Shown here piece after piece: positions 48,662 to 59,829 of a stretch of 64,000 nt of DNA (within the stretch, counting starts at the first letter, position 1; the number at the start of each line of letters is the position of its first letter). Made by a program: the position numbers and the translations under genes. The notes under the pieces were generated by a model, which saw only the letters and a program-made list of their open reading frames with translations, was not told the origin of the DNA and made no database searches. The DNA comes from Ulota crispa (lineage: Eukaryota > Streptophyta > Bryopsida > Orthotrichales > Orthotrichaceae), in the NCBI GenBank assembly GCA_963920765.1, contig OY987245.1:15330727-15394726 (forward strand). Direction: 5' to 3'.

Positions 48662-48973
48662 CACCAAATAGTGCATTTATAATGCCCCTTACTAATTTCT
48701 TGACATTTCACATTATTTTAAACATTTATCAAGACTACAGTAACTTTTGTCAATGATTACTATGATAAACATTGGAGGGAGCAAGGAGAGGTTGGGCGCA
48801 GCAACAAGCACCAAATCAACAAGAAGTGAAGCTGAAACTTTACACAAAACAAGGAATTGTTGCAACATAAAAAGATTTGCATGTTCATCTAGGTGGTCAA
48901 GGGTGAATCATCAAAGGCAACTCTGTCAAGGTAAGGCAACCTAATTGTTAAGGCAACCATGCACTATTTGGTG
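48662..48973. mobile_element. Family A MITE, copy A1
   Basis: A 312-bp element with ends CACCAAATAGTGCATTTA and complement of CACCAAATAGTGCATGGTTG. Its right end abuts copy A1b, sharing a single TA at 48974-48975. Confidence 0.85.
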
Positions 48974-48975
48974 TA

Positions 48976-49279
48976 CACTAAAATAGTGCATTTAGGTTGC
49001 CTTATGAATTAGGTTGCCTTATCTTAGAAAGTTATCTCACAACTCATAAATTGGTTATTTGGAAGCACATGCAACTTTTTAAATATGTGAATTTTAAATG
49101 GTTTACAACTTAGATGTTGCTAGTTTGTTTTTCAACAACTTTGTTGTTGTTACCAAACCCTTCCAAATTTTATTTATTGCAATAATTATTGATGAGAATT
49201 ATTGTAGAATCAATAAATATTTATATAATGTAAAATGTCGAGAAACTAGTGCGGGGCAACATAAATGCACTATTTAATG
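48976..49279. mobile_element. Family A MITE, copy A1b (inverted)
   Basis: A 304-bp copy in the opposite orientation to A1. Left end CACTAAAATAGTGCATTTAGG, right end complement of CATTAAATAGTGCATTTATG, followed by TA at 49280-49281. Closest in this window to copy A0 at 312-594. Confidence 0.85.
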
Positions 49280-50289
49280 TAGGCTTTGCAAACTCATGAA
49301 TTTTAGCGTTTGTGGGGGGTAGTTTTGTTGGATATGTCACATAGAAGTAGGTAGTGATGTAGACTTTATGGCTTAGCAGTTTTTTGGGTCAAACTGAAAT
49401 TTCGTTTTTATATTTTATCTTTTCAATCATGGTTGTAAGAGAAGAAGCAAAGAAGCAAGGAAGCAAAGAAAAAAGCCGAGACGTAGCGAAGGAGAAGAGA
49501 AGAAACGAGGAAGAGAAGAAGAGAAAAAGAAGAGAAATGTAGGTAGGTTTTACAACTGACCATGACCTTCAGAGTTTACTAGGGGTGATTTTGTTAGAAT
49601 ATGTCACATATGGGTAGGTAGTGATGCAGACTTCATGACTTAGCAAAATTACCACTTTTATGTTTTGTTTTTTTAATCATGGTTGTTGGTCAATGAAGTA
49701 GTGATGTTTTGTTGTACTTTTTGAGAATATCAACCCTCAATTGTGTCAACGTCTACAACGTGGACAACGGATGGTTTCAAACGCTTGCTTCAGGATCTTT
49801 ATGAAATAGATGAACGGTATATTTAAACTTGCCTAGAAAGACCTCTTTATTTTATTTTTGAATTGTATAACTTATAATTTCATTGTTAGGTGTTTCATGA
49901 TTTGTGTGCGAGGCTTTGAATTGGTTCACTTAGAGATGAAAGAAAAACAAACTTGGAGAAATGATAATATTGTTTTTGGAATCTTGGTAGGCCATAATTA
50001 CTTTTACCTCAAAAGAGCTCTTATATTTTTTTTTCTCATATATAAAAAGGTTGTGACATGACAAAAAAGTAAATCCTTGGCCATCAACAAATTGGTGGGT
50101 TAATCCAAGTTCACTTTCTACCGTCATGGATAAGCTAAACTGTGTTATAGTTTGTTTTTTTCTTTCTGGTTGCATTTTGATAATACTACAACCTAATCCT
50201 TAATTGGATTAATCATAAGTGATTGAAAGTGGAGCTAGTTGAAATTGGTATGGACACAGGTATGGAGCACAAGTTATACTTGCCATTAA

Positions 50290-50522
50290 CCCCTAAGTGC
50301 CCCGACAGTGTTGCTAGGAATTGAGGAAAGGTTCCATAAATCAATGATGTACTATATGAAAAAAATGGTTGCACTAGGTTTGTAAGGACTGTTCTCATGG
50401 TACAAGATGTAGCAGTACTGTCAAATCTTCTGGATCTTAGTTTTGAGTACACATGGCACTTTCATTGGCAAGAAAGTAGTTTGGCCAAGCTTTATTGTTG
50501 TTTTACGTTGGGCGCTCAAGGG
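50290..50522. mobile_element. TTAA-flanked element (piggyBac-like), 233 bp
   Basis: Between TTAA at 50286-50289 and TTAA at 50523-50526. Left end CCCCTAAGTGCCCCGAC; complement of right end CCCTTGAGCGCCCAACG. Non-coding. Confidence 0.7.
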
Positions 50523-50526
50523 TTAA

Positions 50527-52397
50527 TTACTAAAAACAAGGGTTTTTGGCTAGTTAGAAGTTGGACCACCAAGTTTTAGCACGTAAAGTTGGAGCCTTGG
50601 CTAGTTACATACTTACAAATGTATAAATAGCAATTTTAGAGCTAATCTAATAATGATATTTAGTGCTCAATTTAGTGTTATAGTACTTATAGTGTTATCT
50701 ACCTTATCAAAACTCACTCTAATTCTCATTTAGTTAACAATTGATGGTCATGTTTACAATAGGTTTTTATGTTGATAACTACTTCAATACAAGGTGAACT
50801 ATTTTTTAACTAATTTTTTTTAAATAGTGGAAATTTAGTTGACAGTTTGTATTGATAACACTAATGGTGTTGTTGACATTTGGTGTCACAATTTGTAATT
50901 AATATTGTCAACACTAAATATCATTGTTACCGTAGTTTTATATTAATGTCTCTCCTATTGTTGGTTTGAATAGCCCTAGGTTTTGATGGCCTCAACTCTT
51001 TGTGTAAATAGATTCCAAATTACTATTTTGCTTAATTTATCCTTTGAGTTTGAATTTCAAAACTTGTATGAAATCTTGAAAGGATTGAGAGACGTAGACC
51101 AATAAAATAAACCATGAGTCCTATAGTATCAACCATTGGTATACTACAGTACACAAGCATGCCTTATGGGACTAGGAAGGAAGAGTTCATATTTTCTTAC
51201 AAGTAAGGATAAAAGTAAAACATGCCTCTATTTGGGAGTTGCTCAATTGTAATTGTTTTCACATGTCCTAACAAAAAGAGGGTTGTTGAATTCAAATGTG
51301 AATTCATAATCCCCAAATTCGATCTCTTGGTGATAAATATCCAATCTTTCATATCTTCCACATGGTGAAGAATCTGAGCTCTTTCATCCTAGCATCCACA
51401 AACAATATGAAAAGCCATTTGCCCTACACTATCAAGGAACACACCAAAACTCACACTGGATTTAATGATTTTGACACCTCTTTTGTGAGGCCAGGGTGGA
51501 AAAGCTCTGCTTCTTCACATGTCAAAATATGTAAGGGTTTAAAAATTGCCATTAAGGTAGTTGGTTCTAAAACCATTCAATCATTTTGAACCGCCCATGT
51601 AAACTCTACTGAAATGGACATGAGGTGGTTCTTAAAGCGTTCTCTTACAATCATTGAATGTATGAAAGAAAAGTTGTTTCTAATTGCAAAAGCCAATCAT
51701 TCTCCTCACTTTCTCAATTCTCTTCACAACTTAGAAGTGAACCGTTCTTGGAAGGTCTAGGGTCATAGATAGAGACCTATGACACATGCACTTTGAAAAT
51801 TCATAAGTAATCCAAAAATGCTTCAAAAAATATGAAACAACTTGTGTTACATTTTGCATCTCTTTCTCTTTGCCTGAAAATTGAATTAAATATCCTCCCA
51901 TCCACAAAAAACCCTATAAAAGGGGAATGAGCCATTAGATGGTCGGTTTTCAAGTTGACTATCTTAGAGGATCAAATTTGAGAATTTTAACCCTTGAACG
52001 TTGGATAAGTGGCCGTACCTGCCCTCTACAATGGTTACTACAATAGTGTGGGAGGTGTTGACCCATTAAAATTTTGTTTCTTAAAGTTGCAAAAGTCAGC
52101 AGTGCATGATGCCTTCATGAAAAGTGCAAGATGGGTAGCATGAGACCTAACACCATGTCTTTGAATCTCTCACAATTTGGATTATCAAATAACATGTATG
52201 TATTTGCTGAGATTTTTTTTTGCCTTCCATGAAGCACCATGTGTCTATGATCACTTCTACAAAATATTAGCTGAAAAAAAACTTTATTCTGCAGCTTGGC
52301 TTATTTTTCAATGGCCAGAGGACAATTTTTGTCCACGTCGACGTTTAAGGATTAAATTTGCATTTGGATTTAGAGACCTGGGTTTCTTGTAGGAACC
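50527..52397. other. AT-rich intergenic DNA
   Basis: No gene recognised; small frames at 51362-51589 and 52177-52392 match nothing. 'ttttaacccttgaacgttgg' at about 51985 resembles the end of a TTAA element, but I found no partner end. Confidence 0.5.
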
Positions 52398-52694
52398 TAC
52401 ACTGAATATTGCGTTTAGGTTGCCCCACACTAATTTCTTGACATTTCACACTATATAAATATTTACTGTTGCTACAGTGTTTTTCATCAAAAATTATTGT
52501 AGCAAATCATTTTTAGAGGGCCTATTGACAACAACGAAATTGCACAAAGACAAAATAATGGCTTCCAAGCCATAAACCATGTGAGATCTTACTATTTAGT
52601 GAGTCGTGTGTGCCTCTAAGTGGCCTAGTGATGAAGCATGACGTAACTTACCACGGTAAGGCAACCTAATTGTCAAGGCAACCTAAATGCAATA

Positions 52695-53188
52695 AGGTAG
52701 GAACACCCATAAGCGTGAGTTTAAGCATTATAGGGTATATACCTTGATCAAACAAGCTTGAAAATAATATTACTAGATTAGCAAGAAGGAATGAAAAATA
52801 TTGGGATCAATTTCAAAATCCCAATTGCAAGCATTTATTCACAAAGAATTTTTGAAGTCCAAAATCACTGAAAATCCATGGCCATGAGTAGGAGATGCTA
52901 AAATCAACAGGATGGGGTTCTCAAAACCGGCATGCATCTCACCTACAACCATCACTTTGTCACCCAAAACCGGCATGCAAGTCACCCAAAACCATCACTT
53001 TGTCACCCAAAACCATCACTTTGTCACCCAAAACCATCACTTTGTTACCCAAAACCATCACTTTGTCACCCAAAACCATCACTTAAGTTCCCATAACCAC
53101 CAAATTTATTAATTTCAAATGCCTAACAGCTTGTGTCAAACATAGGTCACAGCCAAGGGTACACTCACAATTATGAGTGTTCCTACCT
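52695..53188. mobile_element. Family C MITE, copy C2, inserted in A2
   Basis: A 494-bp element with ends AGGTAGGAACACCCATAAG and the complement of AGGTAGGAACACTCATAA, flanked by TA (52693-52694, 53189-53190). Removing it with one TA restores the A2 terminal repeat. It contains a tandem array of a 21-bp unit (CATCACTTTGTCACCCAAAAC type) at about 52942-53085. Confidence 0.92.
52942..53085. repeat. 21-bp tandem repeat inside C2
   Basis: About six copies of CATCACTTTGTCACCCAAAAC, the first ones interrupted by 'cggcatgca(t/a)' variants. Absent from C1, so it arose within this copy or subfamily. Confidence 0.9.
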
Positions 53189-53650
53189 TATTCAGTGTAA
53201 AAAGAGTTAAAAATGACCAACTCTAAAATAGGGATAAATTCTTACTTTTAACCTTATATAGTGGATCTTTTTACCCTAGCCCCAGAAACAAGGGTGTCAG
53301 AGTCATTAAGTCCGGCGTGAGCTTCAATGAAATTCCATTTCCATCCACTTCATCGTTTCAGCAACTGCAGACGTAACTTAATTGGTAGCAGAGCTCTCTT
53401 GGGAACCTTGCCACGTGTCCACTTCTTCTATAAGAAGTACCTTTTTCTGCATCTAATTCTACTTCAGGACCACACTTTGGGCGTGAGTCACGCCGTAAGA
53501 TTTAGAAAAACAAGGAAAGCTGAAGGGCTTGAAAGGACCCAGCGACTTGGTGGCAGTGTGGCACCCTCAATCAAGGCACGCATCATACATCTGGCAATAA
53601 ACACCTTCTCATTCAAATTATGTAATGAGTAAAATTACCGTTGGCTCGTA

Positions 53651-54284
53651 CACCAAATAGTGCGTCTAGGTTGCCCTATACTAATTTCTTTACGTTTCAC
53701 AGTATTTAAATACTGGAAATCTTTTATGGATATCTTGAAATTTACCATATTTGTATAGATACTCATTTTTTTCAGAAATTGAATAAACATCTTTGGATCA
53801 AAATTTACAAGTGTTTGTTTTGTTACGCTTGTTACTTCCTTCATAAGCAATGTTAAAGCAAGGAGTATATTAGAATAAAAAAGAAACAACATGTGCTTAA
53901 GGGAGAAAGAAGTGGCATGCACAACATAACAAATGCTTGAAAATTATGGCCCAAGGGCATTTGTGCAATTTTTGAAAAACAAGGGGTATCTATGCAAATA
54001 TGGCAAACTTCAAGGGTATCCAAAAATATTACCTTAAAATATTTACCAGTAAATTTTGTCAATGATTACTATGATAAACAATGGAAGAAGCAAGCAAACG
54101 TTGAACGCATCAACAAGCACCAAAGCTAGAGAGCACGGAAGCTAGAACTTTACACATAACCAATAATGACTATAGCACAAAGAGAGCTGCATGCTCTTCT
54201 AGGTGACTAAGGGTAAATCATGAGGTAACTTAGCCAAGGTAAAGCAACCTAATTCTAAAGGTAACCTAAATGCAATATTTTGTG
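53651..54284. mobile_element. Family A MITE, copy A3, split by B3
   Basis: Ends CACCAAATAGTGCGTCTAGG and complement of CACAAAATATTGCATTTAGG, flanked by TA (53649-53650, 54285-54286). The host body is interrupted by family B copy B3 (53715-54033). Confidence 0.9.
53715..54033. mobile_element. Family B MITE, copy B3, nested in A3
   Basis: A 319-bp element with the family B long inverted repeats (GGAAATCTTTTATGGATATC at the left). Flanks TTAAATACT and TTAAAATAT are a decayed 9-bp duplication. Its position inside A3 shows that family B moved after A3 inserted. Confidence 0.88.
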
Positions 54285-54646
54285 TAGAGCATCTCTGCTT
54301 GGAACTCAAACCCACGTTTATTTCATTGGTTTAATTTTGCTTTCCTATTATTGAGCTCCACTCAAGATACGGTAATAATAAAGTTTGTGAAATGGCACAA
54401 CAAATTTTTGTAGGAACAGACAAGATGAGTTGGGCAAACATTAGGAAAAAGCAAATTTTGGGCTGAACCTCATTGAACCACATATTGAACCGTTGAGGCA
54501 TATGGGAACCAAGAGATTATAGGTGGCCATATAACGTCATCTACTTACAAAGGGTTTTTTAACGTCAGAGTGGGGTTTTCATTTGCAACCATAGCATTTG
54601 CATTTGCTACTCTACCCTAAGGAAACTCTGATGGTCATTAAACCTA

Positions 54647-54969
54647 GGGAAAATTTGATGGATACCCTTGAAGTTTGCAATATTTGTATAGATGTCTTTG
54701 ATTTTTCAAAAATTGCACAATTACCTTAGGATCTTACTTTTTAGGTGTTTGTTTTGTTGTGCATGCTTATATCTTCATGACCAATGTTGAAACAAGGAGT
54801 ATGACATAATAAGAAAGAAGTAATGTGTACACAAAGGGAGCTAGAGGTGGCATGTACAACAAAATAAACTCCAACAAATTATAGTTCAAGAGTATTTATG
54901 CAATTTCTGAAAAACCAAGGGCATTTATACAAATATTGCAAACTTTAGGGGTATGTATCAAACTTTCCC
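54647..54969. mobile_element. Family B MITE, copy B4, perfect 9-bp duplication
   Basis: A 323-bp element beginning GGGAAAATTTGATGGATACC and ending with the complement of GGGAAAGTTTGATACATACC, flanked by TTAAACCTA on both sides (54638-54646 and 54970-54978). The perfect duplication suggests a fairly recent insertion. Confidence 0.93.
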
Positions 54970-55077
54970 TTAAACCTAATCAAGGCTTTTATTCATTCCA
55001 TTTGGACTATTGCTGAGAAAGTAATGCATAATCTTTTCCTTGGTCATTGCAAGCACCTTCTTGTATAAACAACTTAA

Positions 55078-55482
55078 CCATTTAAGGACCGTGGTTGATT
55101 TGGGGGGTGGGCAATCCTTTGTATGGCCATTTGGGAGAAATTTTCAAACTTTTTAATACAAATGTTTACAACAGATCTGACCATACAGATGGAAGTATCT
55201 TGTAGGGTTTAGTGTTATGCATCATGAATTATGCTCACTCTCTAGTTGTTATGACCATCTTTTTGCATTTATTAGTGTATTTTCAGCAGGTACTCTTTTA
55301 GTTTTTTCAACCCTCTGACCACATGCCACCTCAAATTGGCTTGATTATTGTCCTAAACTCTTCACTTTGCAATTCCCTAAATTCGTCCCCTTTGCCACAT
55401 CATCAAATTCCTTGACATGCTCTCTCTACAAATTGAAAAGAGTAAAAATCGACCACAAACAGGTCGACCGGTCCTTAAAGGA
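55078..55482. mobile_element. TTAA-flanked element (piggyBac-like), 405 bp
   Basis: Between TTAA at 55074-55077 and TTAA at 55483-55486. Left end CCATTTAAGGACCGTGGTTG; complement of right end TCCTTTAAGGACCGGTCGAC, sharing TTTAAGGACCG. Non-coding. Confidence 0.7.
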
Positions 55483-56020
55483 TTAAAGGACTTGTGTGTG
55501 TTAGTATTTCTCATAATTTTTGAATTTTATTTCTGAGGAGGGTTTAATTTGTTTATTACAAAAGAATTGCTAGAAAGTGTAATTGGTCTTCCATTTTTTA
55601 GTTTTTGTGGTTACCGTATTTTAGAAGTCAGCTTTAATCATTTGCAATGAATTATAATAATAACTAGTAGAATGTTTAAATCAATACATCAAACAATTAT
55701 AGTAATTCATTGTCAAAGCACGGTATTAACATGTGGTTCAGTCTTTTTTATTGAACCGGGTGGCTTTCACAAAGTCAATCTTCCTTTCTATCTTGCTCCA
55801 TTCATGAATGAGATTTGGGTTTAGAAATGGATAATAGAACAACCTGAATTAAAATAAATTTGCAATATTTAGTAACAATCTTAAAAAATTAAAATACTAC
55901 TTAAAAACATATGAATTTACAACTTTTTCCATATGAATTAAAAATTAATAAATTAATGCCTAAACATTTGTCACTAAATAGTTTTTTCCTTTGAACATCT
56001 TGTGTTGCAAGCTAATTTAA

Positions 56021-56645
56021 CCCCTCAAGGCCCATGCACTTTCTTGAGTATCTTTGAATCTTCTTTTGGATAAACAAAATGTCAACATTTTCATAAGTTG
56101 CATCAAGTTTTTTAGAATTGTAACCGTACAAATTCAAACTAGATATGTTAAAGATCACATAGGAAAAGAAACAACAACAATATCATTTATGGATTGAAAG
56201 ATTATAACATTTGATCAAGAGGGTGTTAAAATTGTGTAAGTGATTTGAAGTCTTTCAATCCTCTTTTCACATCTCAAATTTAAAATTGAGGATACCAAAA
56301 AAAATGAGTATGTAAAGTACAACATGCGTAACCCTAATCAATTTATAGCTTCTTAAAATCTACTTTACAACTTTTTAAATTAAGTTTCTAATGTGATTGT
56401 ACTTTAGGCTCATTTCTAGGAGCTCTCAACAGTAGAAAGTGAAGATTTGCAATGGACGCTCTTGCACAAAATCTTAAATAGAAAAATCATAATTAGTCAT
56501 TTTCAAAATTAAACTTTTGATACTAAAACAAGACTTCAATAAGAACTTTAAAAAAATAATAGTCATTGTAATTAATCATGGAGAAAATTTGGGCATCCCA
56601 AATTACAAACAAGGAGGGATAGTTTTGGTCCCCTTGGGCCTTGGG
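56021..56645. mobile_element. TTAA-flanked element (piggyBac-like), 625 bp
   Basis: Between TTAA at 56017-56020 and TTAA at 56646-56649. Left end CCCCTCAAGGCCCATG; complement of right end CCCAAGGCCCAAGGGG. The ends match with a small offset. Non-coding. Confidence 0.6.
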
Positions 56646-57318
56646 TTAAAGTAAGTCATACTTCTTCAATCTGTATGGGATAACACATTGTTATATTCAA
56701 GTACACATGTCTACAAATTTTCTTCAAACTTCATTTTCATGTACAACAAACACTTTAAACTAAAGAGGCTTAAAGTGTGCTACCACTTTTGAACACGGCA
56801 AAAAAAAAAAGGTTTTGAAATTTTGACTATAACAACTTATGAATTCATGTAGTCAAATACGCTAAATTTTTTTTCACGCATTATCTTCTTCATTAATCTT
56901 TTGTAAGGTTGGAATTCAAGAAAGTAGCATTAACTTTGAATTTTATGTAAATCATCAAAAAATGTTATTTCAAACAACTTTTTTTCCCAATCACCCTTTG
57001 GCCTTTAGGAGATGACCTTTAGAAATTCAAACTAATTGGTGAAATTAAGATATTTTTCAAATAAAATTTATAAACATAATAAATAGAAATAAGAACTTCA
57101 TAAACTAAATTTAAACTTTTACATGAAACAACATATAGAATGCCATAATTATAGCAAATATTTTTCTAAAATAAAAGGTTCACTTCAAATTGCTATATAA
57201 ACTCTTTTCAATGGAAATTCATTTTGTTATGCATCATCTCATCTTCCATTTACCTTTATATACATATCAAAATTTTATGTTACTTTTTTTTCTTTTTTTT
57301 TGTTTTTGTTTTGCAAAA

Positions 57319-58500
57319 ATGCCTCAAAGAAGTCGGCAAGCTGTTATTGTAAAGGAATTCAAAACGCATCTTGCAATACGTATAGTATCTATGTCTATGG
57401 AAATGACAGCATCACTTTATGGTCCCTCTAAAGGAAATAACAATTCCTCTGCTCCTGATAGTAGAGACAACTTCCTCACAGACGATCTCTCCATCTTTTA
57501 CAATTGTGTTTTATCACATAGATACTTATCCAAAAAACATCACGAAAAGGTAAATTTGTCGCACATGGCCGCTAATATACTTTGTATAAATCCCACTCAA
57601 TTTTTAGCATGATTTAGATTGACCCCCTTGGCATTTGAAAATATGGAACATGATAAAGGACCATAGTATCTTCATAAATGTTAGTGCAATTTGTCGTTTT
57701 GATCCATAATTATAGTTTTTGATTGTTCTACTTAGGTTTGGAGCCTACAAAAATGGGGCATCTTGGCCAAATGTGGCAACACCATTTCATATTTTTACAA
57801 GTGTTATATCCAAGTTCACTAAACACATTTTAGTTGTTTTATTGTCACTTGAGAGAAGTATAGTAATTAGGCCCAAAAATGCACAAAAGGGGGTCGTAAA
57901 ATCATCTATTCAAGAATCATATGGTTTTTCTAATGTCATTGGTATTATGAACAATACCCATCTTTTATACTAGCCACAAAACAAAGTTACCAAGGCAAGC
58001 ATTATTTCAATATAAAAAGTTGTTATACCATTTCTTGTATGATTATAAGCAACTGCAAAATTATAGAATAATGTATCTTTATGTCAGTTTCTTGGATCTG
58101 CACATGATAGTTGTGTTTTTGTGAACTCACAAGTTTTGCTTCAACATGTGAAGTTCTTCAAAGCACTAGAATACTTATTAACAGACATTGGATACTCTCT
58201 TATTGCTATTACTCTACCACTTTACAAACGACATGCTTCCAATATAGAAGACAATCAACGTTTCAACAAGCATCTCTCTTCTATTTGTGTAAGATCAAAA
58301 CATACTATTGAACAATTAAAAGGGACATTTTAAAGCCTTCAAAGTATGTTTACAATTATTTTTGGAAAAGAAACACATACGCTTGTGGAGTTTTGGATTC
58401 ATAGTGTTGTTCTACACAATCTTTTGCTAAAAGATGGATATGATTCAACTTGGGAGGTTGGAACAAAAGACTGCTCCTATTGAACCTCTAGAGACCTATA
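57319..58500 (+). pseudogene. PIF/Harbinger-type (DDE) transposase, decayed
   Basis: Three blocks: 57319-57549 (MPQRSRQAVIVKEF..., ending at a GT donor), about 57736-57970, and about 58086-58500. The second block has RFGAYKNGASW and YGFSNVIGIMNNTHLL, the counterpart of the GFPNxIGxIDGTHI motif, so the first catalytic Asp is Asn here. The third has FLGSAHDSCVFVNSQ (second Asp), EYLLTDIGYSL, FNKHLSSICVRSKHTIEQLKG (the RVRSEHAIGxLKGRF motif), and then an in-frame stop directly after GTF. The usual segment before RFGA is missing. These lesions make it non-functional. The family normally needs a Myb-like partner; remnants of one follow on the opposite strand. Confidence 0.85.
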
Positions 58501-59829
58501 GCCACACATTAGGATATAATGATCCTTATGCAAAGAGTTAAAGAGAAAAAATTAAAGTAAAGGTTCTTAGGTTCCATACAAATGATAATTGATTTACATA
58601 ATTTTTGTCCACTCTACATATTTACACATAGCCTCAAATTTTCAATTTTGTGCAAAATCAATAGACTCAAAGGATGCTGCATATATGAATTTTACAAATA
58701 TGAATTGAAAATTAAATCTTGAAGGATTAGTGTATGTGTTTTCTTAAACTTTCATAATTATTTTTGAAAGTGACTCCATTTTTTGTCTTTTAAAAAAATG
58801 ACAATTTGCTCTATTTTCAATTATTTATTACCTCATAAGTCACAACACAAATTTTTTAAAATCATCCATTTAAATTTACAAGAGAGAAACACATATATTT
58901 AAAGCCATTAAAAAAATAATACCTCACTGTTTTTCATGTTCAATTTGAATGAATGCGTTTAATTCCCAGAATTTGAGATACAAAGAGTACATTACAAAGT
59001 ACAATATATCATTAGTTTTTTATACCATCAAATACTTCAATGAACAATAACTCTATTTCATGCAAAAGCAAATAAATCATTATAATTACTTTTACACTCT
59101 ATGTGCATTTAGTTTAGCCCTTTGACATACAATATACTCTACAAAAATTGCATACATTAGTATTCATCTTTGTACAAGTATGTCAATTACCTTAGTTTTT
59201 CAAGGCTAAATAATAACCGTAGTTGGACTAGCCATTATACAGGTTTCTAAAAATGAGAATATATGCCTTACATTGCATTATGTGAACAACTAACCCCTAA
59301 AAGATCAAGCCTTTTTCTTTGTGAAAATCACTAAAAATTGCCACTTTTAGAGGAATGAATACAAAAGTACAAAAAGAAGTATTTATGAAAATTTAAACGT
59401 AAAATCTTGCCCTAGGCTATGGGAGGTACTTGTAATAAAACAATTAGATCATTCTAGTTGGTGAAGAGTGAGATATTGACATTTGAAGTGAAGGAAATTT
59501 GTTTTTCCTTGTTGCCCAAAAGTTTCAGAAGCCTTCCACCAATTTTATAGCAAAAATATTGCTCTATACAAACTGTTGAGGTTTATTTTATCCATGTGGA
59601 AGATCAAGTTTTAACTCATTATGTGCAATATTTACAAATAATGCAATAGGTATGAAGATTATAAGTTGCACATACAAAACATGATGTCCCTAAACCATGC
59701 ACATGTTAAAACATTTAAAGTAATGGCAATTGACATTATAAAATAGGTAAAAAACTATTATTTTACAATAAGAGTTTAAAAAATATATTTTAAATAAAAA
59801 CATACTAAAATATGTACAATAGGAAACAC
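58501..59829. other. AT-rich region between Harbinger gene remnants
   Basis: Probably internal to the Harbinger element. No further coding motif recognised. Confidence 0.4.

Larger units (their letters stand above)
48575..49690. repeat. Purine-rich and direct repeats around A1/A1b
   Basis: 49300-49440 and 49560-49690 align ('atatgtcacata', 'gtaggtagtgatg(t/c)agact', 'aatcatggttgt'). Purine-rich tracts (aagaagcgaggaagaggaag type) occur at 48575-48645 and 49440-49545. The region looks like a decayed repeat interrupted by the two family A elements. Confidence 0.6.
52400..53197. mobile_element. Family A MITE, copy A2, split by C2
   Basis: Left end CACTGAATATTGCGTTTAGG. The right terminal repeat is cut by C2 (52695-53188): 'ggcaacctaaatgcaa' precedes C2 and 'ttcagtg' follows it; with one TA between them they form the exact complement of the left end. 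Flanked by TA at 52398-52399 and 53198-53199. Confidence 0.9.

Noticed and set aside
52942-53112. Possible CRISPR-like array of 21-bp repeats
   Set aside because: The units are head-to-tail with no unique spacers, and the array lies inside a eukaryotic MITE. It is a simple tandem repeat.
59284-59310. 'taacccctaaaagatc' as another TTAA-element end
   Set aside because: The flanking tetranucleotide is CTAA and no partner end was found.
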